Source of the DNA: Siphonodentalium dalli | Lineage: Eukaryota; Mollusca; Scaphopoda; Gadilida; Siphonodentaliidae | Assembly (NCBI GenBank): GCA_032622095.1 | Contig: CP136065.1 | Location: forward strand, 27,099,141 to 27,163,140 | Length of the DNA: 64,000 bases | Direction of reading: 5' to 3' | Shown here: one piece after another, positions 21,720-34,205 of the stretch | Numbering within the stretch: position 1 is the first letter of the stretch | Layout of the letters: each line of letters begins with the position of its first letter | The notes under the pieces: model-generated | What the model was told of the DNA's origin: nothing | Database searches by the model: none | The model's input: the letters and a program-made list of their open reading frames with translations, nothing else | Program-made: the position numbers and the translations under genes

Positions 21720-23027
21720 GTAAGTTTTTACAAGTGACAGGTATTGAGGAGATAAACGTACACTGTTTTGAGTTGAATTTTCTGGGATTTAGGCATGATA
21801 TCACTTGCAATCCTGCTCATTCACAAACCGTTTTCCAATCGTCAATATTTTGTGTACAGGTGTACATGTATATTCAATTCTACAGGTCTAGATTTCTGGG
21901 TTTGAAATGTGGTTAAAGTATGGGTTAAACAAAGACCTCTCTGTAATTTTTGGCTGTGACGTTTGTCAAAGTTTCATTTAAAACTGACTGAAAAGAAATG
22001 GTGTAATTAATGTGAAGCTCCAAAATTGAAAAAAAATAATACCAGTGGAAGCGATTGTGACCCATAACTCCACACGTTTGAGAATAAGCTGCTCCAAAAC
22101 ATACCCACCAACTACCAGATGTGAATCTTTTTTTTAAATTTAATATTGCTTTACATAATTTTCCAACTTTTTGCCCGGAATAATTATTTAAAGTTTGAGA
22201 ATGTATTATTATTGCCAGACCCTACAGAGTAACTAGGTTTAATAGCGCCTGCGGAAGCGAAGCGACCTAGGGTATACGTATGCGAATATGAGATATACTA
22301 ATCAACTTTTTCAGCCCACTCTAAAAATAGATTAAATTACCTAAAGTAGAATAATTTATTCATAATTCAAAGGTCAGCGGAGTCCAAAAATGATTGTTGG
22401 CAACGGCCGCCATTTTGTATTGATTAATGCCACCTCGAAATGTGTAATTGGGCAAAATGCTCCAGGGAAAAAATAAAAAACATTGATCTCGCAACTGTTA
22501 GCTATACTTCATCATATGTAAGAACATCATGCTCCTAAAGCCAAATATATTTTCAAAAAGTGAATGTAAATTGAACAAAAGCTCTGGTTAACAAAAAAGT
22601 TAAATTGCATGAAAAAGTTTTGTTTACATATTTCATAAAATTATTAAAAATATTTACCCCGAAAGAGGAATCTAGCGACCTTGCTGGCCGTTTACATATT
22701 ATCTTAAATTTTCTAACGGTATTTCCGCCTAAAAGATTGATGAAATATTCTCCAAGTTCAAGGCCGACAAACAGAAACTTTAAGTTCCGATTGAAAGATT
22801 GCAGAGTCATTTTAAGATTGCTTCTTGGGAAACCAGTAAAGGCGTCATGACATCAAGACGTACATCATAACGTCACTACCTACACCGGCGCGCAAATTTC
22901 CAGACAGGACTGCGTCGATGGCCAGACAGCTGAGACTCGTATTACATGGCAGGCTAAATGTCCACAATTACGTTATATGTGATTATTTACATACATTGTA
23001 TATATCATTTGCTTGTGTCCCATTATA
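21720..23027. other. Intron 2 start, no feature recognised
   Basis: AT-rich intronic sequence. Overlapping short frames on both strands near 22553-22850 are low in complexity and are not called. Confidence 0.4.
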
Positions 23028-23806
23028 AGGGTGGATACACACATGCATGTAATTTCTGTATGTAAAATACATGTATTTTTACATGGCCACACCAATAATT
23101 GACAACATTAATCACCTGTGCGCGAGCGGTTCATTGTTAACAGGCCAGACAAGTGAGTAGTGCTAAGCGAAGTCAAATTGTCTTCTATCAGTACATTTAA
23201 GGCCAGTCCAAAACATGTCTTCTCTTACGGATGCGGAAATTAGTCAAGTCTGTGTGATATCTGGCATTTTATTAATGCATGAACACCAGAAGCCATACGT
23301 CTGGCATATACAGGCTTGATGTAGAACATTTTCAACCATGATGCTTGTTTGGTGGGGTCTCGAACGCTTCAAATCGCTAAGGGACTTAGTTGAATGTATC
23401 GGTCGGAATAATCTGGGCAAGAAGGTACAATATGATATGTTTTATTAAAATCAGTTAGCCACCCCCGCCTGGTAGCTTTCGGGGTCATATACAGCCCCTG
23501 CATGCGTCGGGGAAATCCTGATCCACCACTGCTATAAATAAGATAGGACTGGTAATTATTTAAATAGAAAGTCTACCATATGGGTTATCCCACGAACAAT
23601 TATTTTAAGTGGCCTAGCGACTCGTTCCAAGATAACGGCTTATCTACATTCCGACTTAATTGGAACTAGAACTCAGTGCGTTCAACACGTAGGCAATGAT
23701 TGGGTTGTCAGTGGACACATACATGTATTACATTGTCTGTATGATCCATGTAAAACGCCAAATACACGATAATTACAGAGATTACATGCATATGTGTATC
23801 CACCCT
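23028..23806. mobile_element. TA-flanked inverted-repeat element
   Basis: AGGGTGGATACACACATGCA at the left and TGCATATGTGTATCCACCCT at the right are inverted copies, each flanked by TA (23026-23027, 23807-23808). The similarity extends about 55 bp inward on each side. The 779-bp element has no transposase. TA target suggests the Tc1/mariner-like group. Confidence 0.75.
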
Positions 23807-23808
23807 TA

Positions 23809-24235
23809 GGGTTTATCATCAAATCCTTCTATAAAGATAACAATTCATCCGATAATCCCATGAACAGTAACAAGCGGGCGCAAATTACGTTTACGTACAT
23901 GATCATATTATATATATATGCATTACTTTTGTCTATCAGTAAAAATATCTCCATTGATTTCACATTTACAGTAGTTGATGTCGTGGAATTCTATAAACAA
24001 TGGACCATTGTTCCTTGTTGTAGTATTTCTTTATAGAACATAAAACATGCATTGATTATTACCAATTAAGTCTTAATTAGTGTCCTATCGACGTCTGATG
24101 TCCATTCATATTTTTTATATATACCACTGGCCTACTTTGTGTTTTGACAACAATATCTCGAATCCTCGATCGAGTTCGAAAATCAGTTTTTCCAATTTCT
24201 TTTACCTGATTTATGGTCCTTAGTTCTTCCATTTT
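23809..24235. other. Intron 2 stretch ending in one ~150-bp repeat unit
   Basis: No gene recognised. From about 24120 the sequence matches the diverged 150-bp repeat family (ATATCTCGA, AGTTCGAAAA, CTTTTACCTGA), which is interrupted by the array starting at 24236. Confidence 0.45.
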
Positions 24236-27200
24236 TAGCTCAACTTACTTGTAAGTTTGAGCTATTGCCATGGTTTGGCGTCCGTCGTCCGTGTGTCTGT
24301 GTGTCCGTGTGTTCGTGTGTGCGTGTGTCCGTCAACAATTTCCTTTGGCGCGGGCTACAGGTTGTACCTTTGGTCTGATCTTCATGAAATTTGTCATGAA
24401 TGTTGACATTGACATGTAGATGGGAACGAGTCATTTTTGGGTCATTCGGCCAAAAAACATGGCCGCTGGCAGCCATCTTGGATTTCAAGATTCAATCCAT
24501 TGGCGCGGCCTACAGGTCGTACTGTTCATCTGATCATCATGAAATTTGTCATTGATGTTAATAATGACATGTAGATGGGAACGAGTGATTTTGGGGTCGT
24601 TCGGCCAAAAAACATGGCTGCCAGCAGCCATCTTGGATTTTACTCTTTGCATGACTAAATCCTTTGGCGCGGGCTACAGGTCGTTGTTTTGGTCGGAAGA
24701 TTATGAAATTTGTCATGGATGTTAACACTGACATGTAGATGGGAACGAGTGATTTTGGAGTTGTTCGGCCAAAAAACATGGCCACCAGCAGCCATCTTGG
24801 ATTTTACTCTTTGCATGACTAAATCCTTTGGCGCGGGCTACAGGTTGTACCTTTGGTCTAATCTTTATGAAATTTGTCATGAATGTTGACATTGACATGT
24901 AGATGGGAACGAATCAATGTGGGGTCATTCGGCCAAAAAACATGGCCGCTGGTGGCCATCTTAGATTTCAAAATTCAATCCATTGGCGCGGGCTACAGGT
25001 CGTACTGTTCGTCTGATCATCATGAAATTTGTCATGGATGTTAATATTGACATGTAGATGGGAACGAGTCATTTTGGGGTTGTTCGGCCAATAAACATGG
25101 CCACCAGCAGCCATCTTGGATTTTACTCTTTGCATGACTAAATCCTTTGGCGCGGGCTACAGGTCGTAGCTTCGATCGGAACATCATGAAATTGGTCATG
25201 GATGTTAACAATGACATGTAGATGGGAACGAGTGATTTTGGGGTCGTTCGGCCGAAAAACATGGCCGCCAGCAGCCATCTTGGATTTTACTCTTTGCATG
25301 ACTAAATCCTTTGGCCCGGGCTACAGGTCGTACCTTTGGTCTGATCTTTATGAAATTTGTCATGAATGTTGACATTGACATGTAGATGGGAACGAGTCAT
25401 TTTGGGGTCATTCTGCCAAAAAACATGGCCGCTGGCAGCCATCTTGGATTTCAAGATTCTATCCATTGGCGCGGGCTACAGGTCGTACTGTTCGTCTGAT
25501 CATCATGAAATTTGTCATGGATGTTAATATTGACATGTAGATGGGAACGAGTCGTTTTGGGGTTGTTCGGCCAATAAACATGGCCACCAGCAGCCATCTT
25601 GGATTTTACTCTTTGCATGACTAAATCCTTTGGCGCGGGCTACAGGTCGTAGCTTCGATCGGAACATCATGAAATTTGTCATGGATGTTAACAATGACAT
25701 GTAGATGGGAACGAGTGATTTTGGGGTCGTTCGGCCGAAAAACATGGCCGCCAGCAGCCATCTTGGATTTTACTCTTTGCATGACTAAATCCTTTGGCCC
25801 GGGCTACAGGTCGTACCTTTGGTCTGATCTTTATGAAATTTGTCATGAATGTTGACATTGACATGTAGATGGGAACGAATCATTGTGGGGTCATTCGGAC
25901 TAAAAACATGGCCCCTGGCAGCCATCTTGGATTTCAAGATTCAATCCATTGGCGCGGGCTACAGATCGTACTGTTCGCCTGATCATCATGAAATTTGTCA
26001 TTGATGTTAATAATGACATGTAGATGGCAACAAGTGATTTTGGTGTCGTTCGGCCAAAAAACATGGCCGCCAGCAGCCATCTTGGATTTTACTCTTTGCA
26101 TGACTAAATCCTTTGGCGCGGGCTACAGGTTGTTGTACCTTTGGTCTAATCTTTATGAAATTTGTCATGAATGTTGACATTGACATGTAGATGGGAACGA
26201 ATCATTGTGGGGTCATTCGGCCAAAAAACATGGCCGCTGGCGGCCATCTTAGATTTCAAAATTCAATCCATTGGCGCGGGCTACAGGTCGTACTGTTCGT
26301 CTGATCATCATGAAATTTGTCATGGATGTTAATATTGACATGTAGATGGGAACGAGTCATTTTGGGGTCGTTCGGCCAATAAACATGGCCGCCAGCAGCC
26401 ATCTTGGATTTTACTCTTTGCATGACTAAATCCTTTGGCGCGGGCTACAGGTCGTAGCTTTGATCGGAACATCATGAAATTTGTCATGGATGTTAACAAT
26501 GACATGTAGATGGGAACGAGTGATTTTTGAGTTGTTCGGCCGAAAAACATGGCTGCCAGCAGCCATCTTGGATTTTACTCTTTGCATGACTAAATCCTTT
26601 GGCCCGGGCTACAGGTCGTACCTTTGGTCTGATCTTTATGAAATTTGTCATGAATGTTGACATTGACATGGAGATGGGAACGAGTCATTTTGGGGTCATT
26701 CGGCCTAAAAACATGGCCGCTGGCAGCCATCTTGGATTTCAAGATTCAATCCATTGGTGCGGGCTACAGATCGTACTGTTCGCCTGATCATCATGAAATT
26801 TGTCAGTGATGTTTATAATGACATGTAGATGGGAACGAGTGATTTTGGTGTCGTTCGGCCAAAAAACATGGCCGCCAGCAGCCATCTTGTATTTTACTCT
26901 TTGCATGACTAAATCCTTTGGCGCGGGCTACAGGTCGTACCTTTGGTCTGATCTTTATGAAATTTGTCATGAATGTTGACATTGACATGTAGATGGGAAC
27001 GAGTAATTTTGGGGTCATTCGGCCAAAAAACATGGCCGCTGGCAGCCATCTTGGATTTCAAGATTCAATCCATTGGCGCGGGCTACAGGTCGTACTGTTC
27101 GTCTGATCATCATGAAATTTGTCATTGATGTTAATAATGACATGTAGATGGGAATGAGTGATTTTGGGGTCGTTCGGCCAAAAAACATGGCTGCCAGCAG

Positions 27201-28328
27201 CCATCTTGGATTTTACTCTTTGCATGACTAAATCCTTTGGCGCGGGCTACAGGTCGTTGTGTTGGTCGGAAGTTTATGAAATTTGTCATGGATGTTAACA
27301 CTGACATGTAGATGGGAACGAGTGATTTTGGAGTCGTTCGGCCAAAAAACATGGCCGCCAGCAGCCATCTTGGATTTTACTCTTTGCATGACTAAATCCT
27401 TTGGCGCGGGCTATAGGTTGCCTTTGGTCTAATCTTTATAAAATTTGTCATGAACGTTGACATTGACATGTAAATGGGAACGAATCATTGTCGGGTCATT
27501 CGGCCAAAAAACATGGCTGCTGGCGGCCATCTTTGATTTCAAAATTCAATCCACTGGCGCGGGCAACAGGTCGTACTGTTCGTCTGATCATCATGAAATT
27601 TGTCATGAATGATAACAATGACATGTAGATGGGATCGAGTCGTTTTGGGGTCATTTGGTCAAAAAACATGGCCGCCAGCAGCCATCTTGGATTTTACTCT
27701 TTGCATGACTAAATCCTTTGGTGCGGGCTACAGGTCGTAGCTTTGGTCAAATGGTCATGAAATTTGTCATTAATTATAACAATGACATGTAGATGGGAAC
27801 GAGTCGTTTTGGGGTCGTTTGGCCAAAAAACATGGCTGCCAGCAGCCATCTTGGATTTTACTCTTTGCATGACTAAATCCTTTGGCGTGGGCTACAGGTC
27901 ATACCTTTGGTCTGATATTTATTAAATTTGTCATGAATGTTGACATTGACATGTAGATGGGAACGAATCATTGTGGGGTCATTCGGCCAAAAAACATGGC
28001 TGCCAGCGGCCATCTTGGATTTCAAAATTCAATCCATTGGCGCGGTCTACAGGTCGTACTGTTCGTCTGATCATCATGAAATTTGTATGTCGTAGCTTTG
28101 GTCAGATCTTCATAAAATTTGTCATGGATGTTAACAATTATACGTAGATGGGGGAACGAGTTCTTTTGGGGTCAATTGGCCAAAAAAAATGGCCACCAGC
28201 AGCCATCTTGTATTTTACTCTTTGCATCACTAAATCCTTTGGCGCATGTTAGACATTTCAATTAGCACCTTTCCTATTCCTCCATTTACTGTCAATCATT
28301 AAATTATTCCCCTACCTAAGTTGAGCTA
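24236..28328. repeat. Satellite array with 483-bp higher-order unit, bounded by inverted repeats
   Basis: About 25 tandem monomers containing GGGCTACAGGTCGTA, ATGAAATTTGTCATG, GACATGTAGATGGGAACGAG and CAGCCATCTTGGATTT. Successive GGGCTACAGG starts at 24671, 24835, 24990, 25154, 25318 and 25473 give spacings of 164, 155, 164, 164 and 155, so three monomers make a 483-bp unit. The array is bounded by TAGCTCAACTTA (24236-24247) and TAAGTTGAGCTA (28317-28328). Monomer length is not a multiple of three, so the 60-75-codon frames here are not genes. Confidence 0.9.
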
Positions 28329-28329
28329 C

Positions 28330-28960
28330 AGTGTCATTGACACTTTCATTTTTTAGCATGTTAGGAAATTTAATTTTTATTTGCGCGATAACTTGAACAA
28401 ACATCAACAAAACAATTTCATTCATATTTGGTATATGGATCTTTTACAACAGTATCTCAAACGAGTTTCGAAAACCAGATTTGCTCGATCCTATATACCT
28501 GAGTTAAACCCCTTAGTTTGTCTATTTTAGCAATTTTCGGAAATGTTATGTCTGTTGGCATGATAACTCGAACAAACGTAAACCAATTTTATTCATATTT
28601 AGTATATGAATGTTTCACAACAATATCATGGACAAGGTCAAAAACCAGATTTTTTAGATTTGTTTTTACCTGAGTTACAGCCCTCCGTGTGTCTTTATTT
28701 AGAATTTTATGACTGTTAATAGTGCAAAAACTTGAACAACTGTCAACCGATTTCTTTCATATTGGGTATTTGGATCAACAATATCTTGATTGAGTTCAAA
28801 AACCAGGTTTGTCTGAGTTACCTGAGTTATTGCCCTTAGTTCTGAAATATGGTTCTTATTTCGTCCATTTTAAGTGACTCTCGGTCGAACCTATTCACTC
28901 TTATGGGCAAAAAAACTCGACCAGAGAATCTTTGATGAGCAACCCTTGTTACAAATGTGG
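28330..28960 (+). repeat. Diverged ~150-170-bp tandem repeat, right flank of the array
   Basis: Three units with AACAAACATCAAC / AACAAACGTAAACC / AACTGTCAACCG, each followed by TTCATATTTGGTATATG-like text, near 28395, 28570 and 28735. Same family as 17791-18330. Confidence 0.6.
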
Positions 28961-29079
28961 AATCGTTCTAGTGAATAGTGATTCACAAGTGATTAAATTG
29001 TCACTCATCTGACTGTATTTTATTTCAAACACATGTACATGTGTCACACTTGCAGTACTAGTTGATATTTTTCTTTTAG

Positions 29080-29133
29080 TTGCCAAATATGGATGAATGG
29101 ATTGAAAAGCTTAAAGTACTGGAACAGCAATCG
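29080..29133 (+). CDS. QRICH2: QRICH2-like protein, exon 3 (residues 190-207)
   Basis: Acceptor TTTTTCTTTTAG ends at 29079; donor TCG|GTAAGC follows 29133. This 54-bp phase-0 micro-exon encodes 18 residues, LPNMDEWIEKLKVLEQQS, a short helix that continues the coiled-coil register. It is supported by splice sites, phase and helical character. It is short, so I am less sure of it than of exon 2. Confidence 0.7.
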
Positions 29134-29392
29134 GTAAGCTATCACTGAAACAAATTTTAGCTCTAAACTTAAATTTGTTGAAAAACGCACATAATTGTAT
29201 TATTTGCCATCACTACCTCAATTGGATAGATACCTGTTTTATGGCCCTGCTTGGCATGTTCTTATCAGTCCAAATTACTAAGTGGTTTCAGCAGTAACTT
29301 CAAGTACCAATTTGCATGTTTTCATTATTGCACCATATATTACTCTAGTTAATTTGACTTGCTACGCATTAGCTAAGTCTGATTTCATTATA

Positions 29393-29977
29393 CAGTAATG
29401 CCCTAAATAATCAACTCCTTAACCCTTTACCCAACAAACCGGCCAAAACCGGCCAAATAAAGCTTCAACAGCCTAAAATATCTTCGGTCTGTCTCAATAG
29501 AACCATACAAATATGGATATCATTGGAACCGGCTCATTGACCACATTGTGATGGTTATAGTTATGCCCTGTGCCAATGCATTCTCTTATATATGCGATAT
29601 ATAAGAGAATGCATTGGCCTAAAAAAATCTGTTTTTAACACTTTTTAACATTTGTTCTTACATTCTTTAACAATTTTATAATTTTTAACGTGTTAAGCCA
29701 ATGCATTCTCTTATATATGCGAGGCGACCTATGGTCGACTCGCATATATAAGAGAATGCATTGGCACAGGGCCGTTCTGTTGGGTAAAGGGTTGACCACA
29801 GCAGAATTATGGGTAATTTTTCAGGATTTAGTCGGAAATATGGCTTGTTGCCATTCATCTGAAAGCTCTCAGTGAGAGCTTTCCGATGAATGGCAACAAG
29901 CCATATTTCCGACTAATCCTGAAAAATTACCCATAATTCCACTGTGGTTAAGTAGTCGATTATTTAGGTCATTACTG
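29393..29977. mobile_element. Family D MITE (copy D4) split by A3
   Basis: CAGTAATGCCCTAAATAATC starts at 29393 after TA, and the inverted end TCATTACTG finishes at 29977 before TA. The left arm is broken at CTCCTTAA by the family A copy at 29423-29790, then resumes CCACAGCAGAATTATGGGTA. Confidence 0.85.
29423..29790 (+). mobile_element. Family A TTAA-type MITE (copy A3)
   Basis: Full-length family A copy inserted at the TTAA of D4. Left flank TTAA (29419-29422); right flank mutated to TTGA. The first hairpin has lost its loop (about 29596-29601), leaving a short stem. Confidence 0.88.
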
Positions 29978-30076
29978 TACTTGTATGCTACGTTCAAAGA
30001 TAGCTGTAGTGACATCTGCATCAGCAAATACAGGTACATTGTTGTAGCACATTGAGAGGGATGTGATCACTCTTAA

Positions 30077-30350
30077 CCCTTTATTTACTAAATGGATTCT
30101 CCCATTCAGTTATAAAAGTATACATTGGAATGTTCTATTATTCATTTGGATGGGTGTTCAGGAAATATGAGCAGATGACAGTATGATGAAAAGTTAATAC
30201 AAGTGCAGAATGATTATATTCTTTGGTTGGAAATGTTCAAATAATAAGTTCAACAAACAATACATTGTTGGAAAGCTTACTTGATTCAAAATGATTATTT
30301 TTAGCAAGAGAATGTTCAACAAATTATGAATATATATCAGTAAAAAATTA
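30077..30350. mobile_element. Family E TTAA-type MITE (copy E2, 3' unclear)
   Basis: TTAA (30073-30076) followed by CCCTTTATTTACTAAATGGA, TATAAAAGTATACATTGGAA and later AATAATAAGTTCAACAAACA. These are landmarks shared with E4. The right terminus is not recognisable. Confidence 0.6.
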
Positions 30351-30378
30351 ATTCTCAATTATATAGAGGATCTCACAT

Positions 30379-30505
30379 GAGTTTCTATTTTATACGGAAT
30401 TTATCAACCAAGTTCACTAAATTCGATTTGAGCCGAGGTTTATCGAGGCTAAAATAGAATTTAGTGGACGAGGTTGATAAATTACGTATAAAATAGAATG
30501 AGTTT
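30379..30505. mobile_element. Imperfect palindrome, MITE-like
   Basis: TCTATTTTATACGGAATTTA and TCACTAAATTC in the left arm are matched in reverse complement by GAATTTAGTG and TAAATTACGTATAAAATAGA in the right arm. Total about 125 bp. No target duplication was resolved. Confidence 0.6.
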
Positions 30506-30854
30506 GAGATACTTTTTATCACATGATCAAATAAATGCGAAGCAACATGAAGTATTCATTCATCGAAAACAACAATCATAAACTTCTGCGATCGCAAGTC
30601 ATTTAAATAATGGTGTGACATCATTGCACGCGCTAATATTACACGTGTGTCTTACCAATAATTATAAAGCTGGTTTTGTGGGTTAATTATGTGATAAAGA
30701 TTCTTATGTCCACCAATTGACTTAGCCATCTCATATTTTTTTTAAATAATTGTAATTTGCTAACTATATTCTCTATATCCATCTATAAGTATCCAGGTAT
30801 GCATTCAAAGGGCTAATAGCCTAATAGCTTATATTTCATTATTTCAACAAATCC

Positions 30855-31110
30855 TTTTTACTGTTTTGTTTTATTTTCACTTTTAACAAACCCTTTTTAA
30901 TGTATGTTTTATTTTCACTTTCAACAAACCCTTTTTAATGTATGTTTTATTTTCACTTTCAACAAACCCTTTTTAATGTATGTTTTATTTTCACTTTCAA
31001 AAAAACATTTTTACTGTTTGTTTTATTTTCATTTTCAACAAACCCTCTTTACTGTGTTTTATTTTTTTATTTCAATAATCCATTTTTACTGCCTTTTCAA
31101 CATACATGTG
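30855..31110 (+). repeat. 38-bp minisatellite upstream of exon 4
   Basis: About six units of TGTTTTATTTTCACTTTCAACAAACCC-like sequence, with a clean 38-bp period between 30904 and 30942; later units are diverged. The short frames here are products of the repeat. Confidence 0.85.
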
Positions 31111-31190
31111 TACCATTTTCACTGGTATAATTTTTTCTTCGCTTTCAACATACCCATCATACCCGCATGTTTTATTTTCGCTTTTACCAG

Positions 31191-31355
31191 AACGAGCTCA
31201 ACGATAAGTTCAGCCAGCTGCCTTCTCCAGATGAATTTGCTCAATTTGTCACCTGGCCTTCCTTAGAAGCTGCTTTGAGTGGGATGAGGGCAGACTTCGA
31301 GAGCAAGATACCACCCGAACGTACAGTCATGGAGAACACGAGCCAGACTGAGGCC
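31191..31355 (+). CDS. QRICH2: QRICH2-like protein, exon 4 (residues 208-262)
   Basis: Acceptor TTTTACCAG ends at 31190; donor GCC|GTTAGT follows 31355 (a usable but non-optimal GTTAGT). The 165-bp phase-0 exon encodes 55 residues starting NELNDKFSQLPSPDEFAQFV, followed by a helical stretch WPSLEAALSGMRADFESK and a polar tail. The LPSPDEF segment with a nearby Trp is typical of the linker between N-terminal helices in QRICH2-like proteins, as I recall them. It lies just after a 38-bp minisatellite whose T-rich units may extend the polypyrimidine tract. Confidence 0.8.
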
Positions 31356-31490
31356 GTTAGTTACATAACAATAGTTTATCTCCCATATAAAACAATAATC
31401 TCTCTCTTTATTTGGTTATGACAAAAAAAGTCTAATGTAGTCATTGGTAATATTTTCAGGTTCTCTCTTTTAACTGCAATGCATTCATTG

Positions 31491-31896
31491 GCAGCCTGAA
31501 ATATTGTGTCTGTCATTTGCAGAATGAGGTCCCAGAGGGTGAATTTAGTGATGTTAACACGCACAACTGGCAAGGATCACCAAATTCATCATCTGGGGAC
31601 CTCAATCTACATGTACTTAGGCCTCATCTTCTGGGAAGTATCTATAGCCTCAAACTTTGTTTTTAGTTACTCTTTCCCTTCTGGGAAGTTAATTTAAATA
31701 TCCCCTAATTTGCAGAAGATAAAATGCATAATTTTGAAGTGACTAATGGGTGAACATCACCAACTTCAACTGGGGAACTTCAATCTGATCCCAGGTCTCA
31801 CATAACAGTTGAGGCCTAATCAGAATCAGGTTCACTGAGGATAGCATCACTCTGGGAACCTCATTCTGAGCATGTCAGACACACTATTTCAAGGCT
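31491..31896. mobile_element. Family G MITE (copy G2)
   Basis: The left end GCAGCCTGAAATATTGTGTC and the right end GACACACTATTTCAAGGCTT are inverted. The internal stem carries GGTGAATTTAGTGATG. It shares the interior with G1 and G3. Confidence 0.75.
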
Positions 31897-32746
31897 TTTC
31901 ATTGGCAGTTTGAAGTCCAGCAACACTTGAAATCACATTTAAAGTCACTATCAATTCAAATTCATGTTCAATGTCTTTATTTTCACAGAGCAATTTGGTT
32001 CAAACTGCCACAATTATAACTGTTTCCCATTGTTTTACTGCAATAATTTTAATTCTATGATTCTTATCTATTTATCTGCCAAGTATTCAACTTTTGTATT
32101 TAGCATCTAAGAAGATTAACAATAATTTTATAATACAGAACTATATGGTTTGGCTGTTTCAATTTCTTGTATAAATTAATTAATTTTCACTTGATATATT
32201 GATTTAATAGTGAGGTTTAGATTCCCTGCATTGAAATTTATGAATACAACAGTTTCCATATGTTTCCTTTGTCGCCAGCAAAATCTGAATAGCAATTATA
32301 GCATGATCTTATAGCTTTTATCATGGGTGACCGATACCCATAAAAACTGTTCAAAGCTTGATGCTGTGTGAAGATTATCAAATGATTATTGTTTGGCTTC
32401 CATTGGTCGAATTTATCCTGCCATTGATATGTTTTAAAGTTAAAAGGGGATCTAAACCTCACCAATACATGGTTTTGTGATGTATGTTTTGTTGAGTCTT
32501 ATTTCATACCAATCTTTCATATGGAACTCAATGTTTGAAATTTGTTCAAAGTAAGTCTACAAATATAATGAAGTAATTTTGTAAACTAATATTAAATTTG
32601 TTATTAAACTTTACTTTTCCTTTCCCTCAAACCTATTTACTAATAAGCTTTACCTATGGGAATATACTTGCTCAATCTGTTTCGGACTATACTTGCCCTA
32701 TACATGTATATACAATAATATTGATGTGTTGAATGGTTGATTTCAC
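31897..32746. other. Intron 4 stretch, no feature recognised
   Basis: AT-rich intronic sequence, no supported exon or repeat. Confidence 0.4.
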
Positions 32747-32750
32747 TTAA

Positions 32751-32980
32751 CCCTTTCATGACTGGAGCTTCCTGAAATTTTGTGAAAACCCTGTGCCAAT
32801 GCATTCTCTTATATAAGCGAGTCTCCCATAGGGAGCCTCGCATATATATAAGAGAATGCATTGGCCAGTGCATTCTTTTATATATCCGAGGCTTCCTATG
32901 TGAGACTCGTGTATATATAAGAGAATGCATTGGCACAGGGTCTTTAATGCTGCACCAGCACAGCTCCCGTCATGAAAGGG
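32751..32980. mobile_element. Family C TTAA-type MITE (copy C4, best preserved)
   Basis: The left terminus CCCTTTCATGACTGGAGC follows TTAA at 32747-32750, and the right terminus is GCTCCCGTCATGAAAGGG. Two hairpins (about 32795-32862 and 32867-32937) have C-type loops (TCTCCCATAGGGAGCC). It serves as the reference for C3. The right TTAA has become GTAAAC. Confidence 0.85.
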
Positions 32981-34016
32981 TAAACGGTGTAATTTAATCT
33001 CACCTTCTAAATTCCTTTTATATGAGGACAAAAATGCTCAAAATAACAAGTGATCTGATTTGTCACTAATAAAAAATTAAAATAGAAGAACTATTGAGCT
33101 TGTCTATTCTCAGGTTTTAATCATTTAATTTGATACCGATAACTGTATTATCATTATTTCATGCATGTTTTATTATCACAATTGTAGTAGGCCTCAGCTG
33201 GAAAATCTAGAAAATAGTCCTGTGCGAATTTAAATATGAGTAAGGTATGCAAAAATATTGCTGCCGTACTGAGCACAGAGCTACTTCAGTGCTCTAGAAT
33301 TGAACTGTTGTTCATATCTGGCACTCGGAAATTAGTGTCCTGGGATCTATGATTCTCAACATTCTAAGAGTAATGGTATCAGCTGTTCCAATGAGAGTAC
33401 ATAATCAGGCTTCGTATGGGGTTCATTTTATGATTTTTTTTCACAGTATTTTTTTTATATTATTACAATGCTCAGTGGCTATGACATAAACAGTTCAGCT
33501 CATTGGCCATTAGGGGTTTCCCCCGCTTGTCATTAAAATATTTAATTACAAAATTAAAGAGACCATGAAATGACATAAAACTAATAATAATACTCATGGG
33601 ACTGAATGAATGTCCTCACTTCTAAAGGTCTTCACTTATAAATTATATGGCTGATTTTGACCATTTAAAAAAATGCCTGTCGGGTATTAAAGATGGTCTA
33701 TCTCTTCCTATAGCAAGTTTGATATAGTATCCGGGGTATCCGGGGTATAAATTAATAAGAATGAATCAAAGACACCTCTATCAATTAATATTGATTTTAT
33801 TTCAAATTTTTTCAAGGTATAGTACATTTATACAACCATTTGGACAGTTTTACTGGCTATTTTTCTCTAACAGAAACATCAAGTATTTTGTGGAAACAAT
33901 TGAAGTATACTTGTAGCAAGAGAGACAACTCTACTCTATCTTGTTAGCACACTTCATCAAGGCAAAATGCCATTTTGATTCAGATGTTTTTCAAGAATAA
34001 ACCACTTTATTGTTCT
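32981..34016. other. Intron 4 stretch, no feature recognised
   Basis: AT-rich intronic sequence; a short GTATCCGGGGTATCCGGGGT duplication lies near 33728-33747. Confidence 0.4.
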
Positions 34017-34020
34017 TTAA

Positions 34021-34205
34021 CCCTTTGAGTGCCAAGTCCGATTTTTTTATCAACCCATATACCCTGTGCCAATGCATTCTCTTATATATGCGAGTCGACC
34101 ATAGGTCGCATCGCATATATAAGAGAATGCATTGGCCTAACAATTTTTCATCATTTGTTATTATTTTTTACAATTTTAATAATTTGTTCTTATATTTAAA
34201 GACAA
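34021..34205 (+). mobile_element. Family B TTAA-type MITE (copy B2, 3' truncated)
   Basis: TTAA (34017-34020) plus CCCTTTGAGTGCCAAG, one intact hairpin (34069-34138), and the T-rich segment. The right terminus is absent. Confidence 0.78.

Noticed and set aside
25041-27352. Series of 60-76-codon minus-strand frames with nearly identical proteins
   Set aside because: They are products of the 155/164-bp satellite; the period is not a multiple of three, so frames break at each unit and no splice logic links them.
30904-31266. 120-codon frame rich in Phe running into exon 4
   Set aside because: Its first two thirds are the 38-bp minisatellite; only the part after the acceptor at 31190 is coding, and in a different frame.
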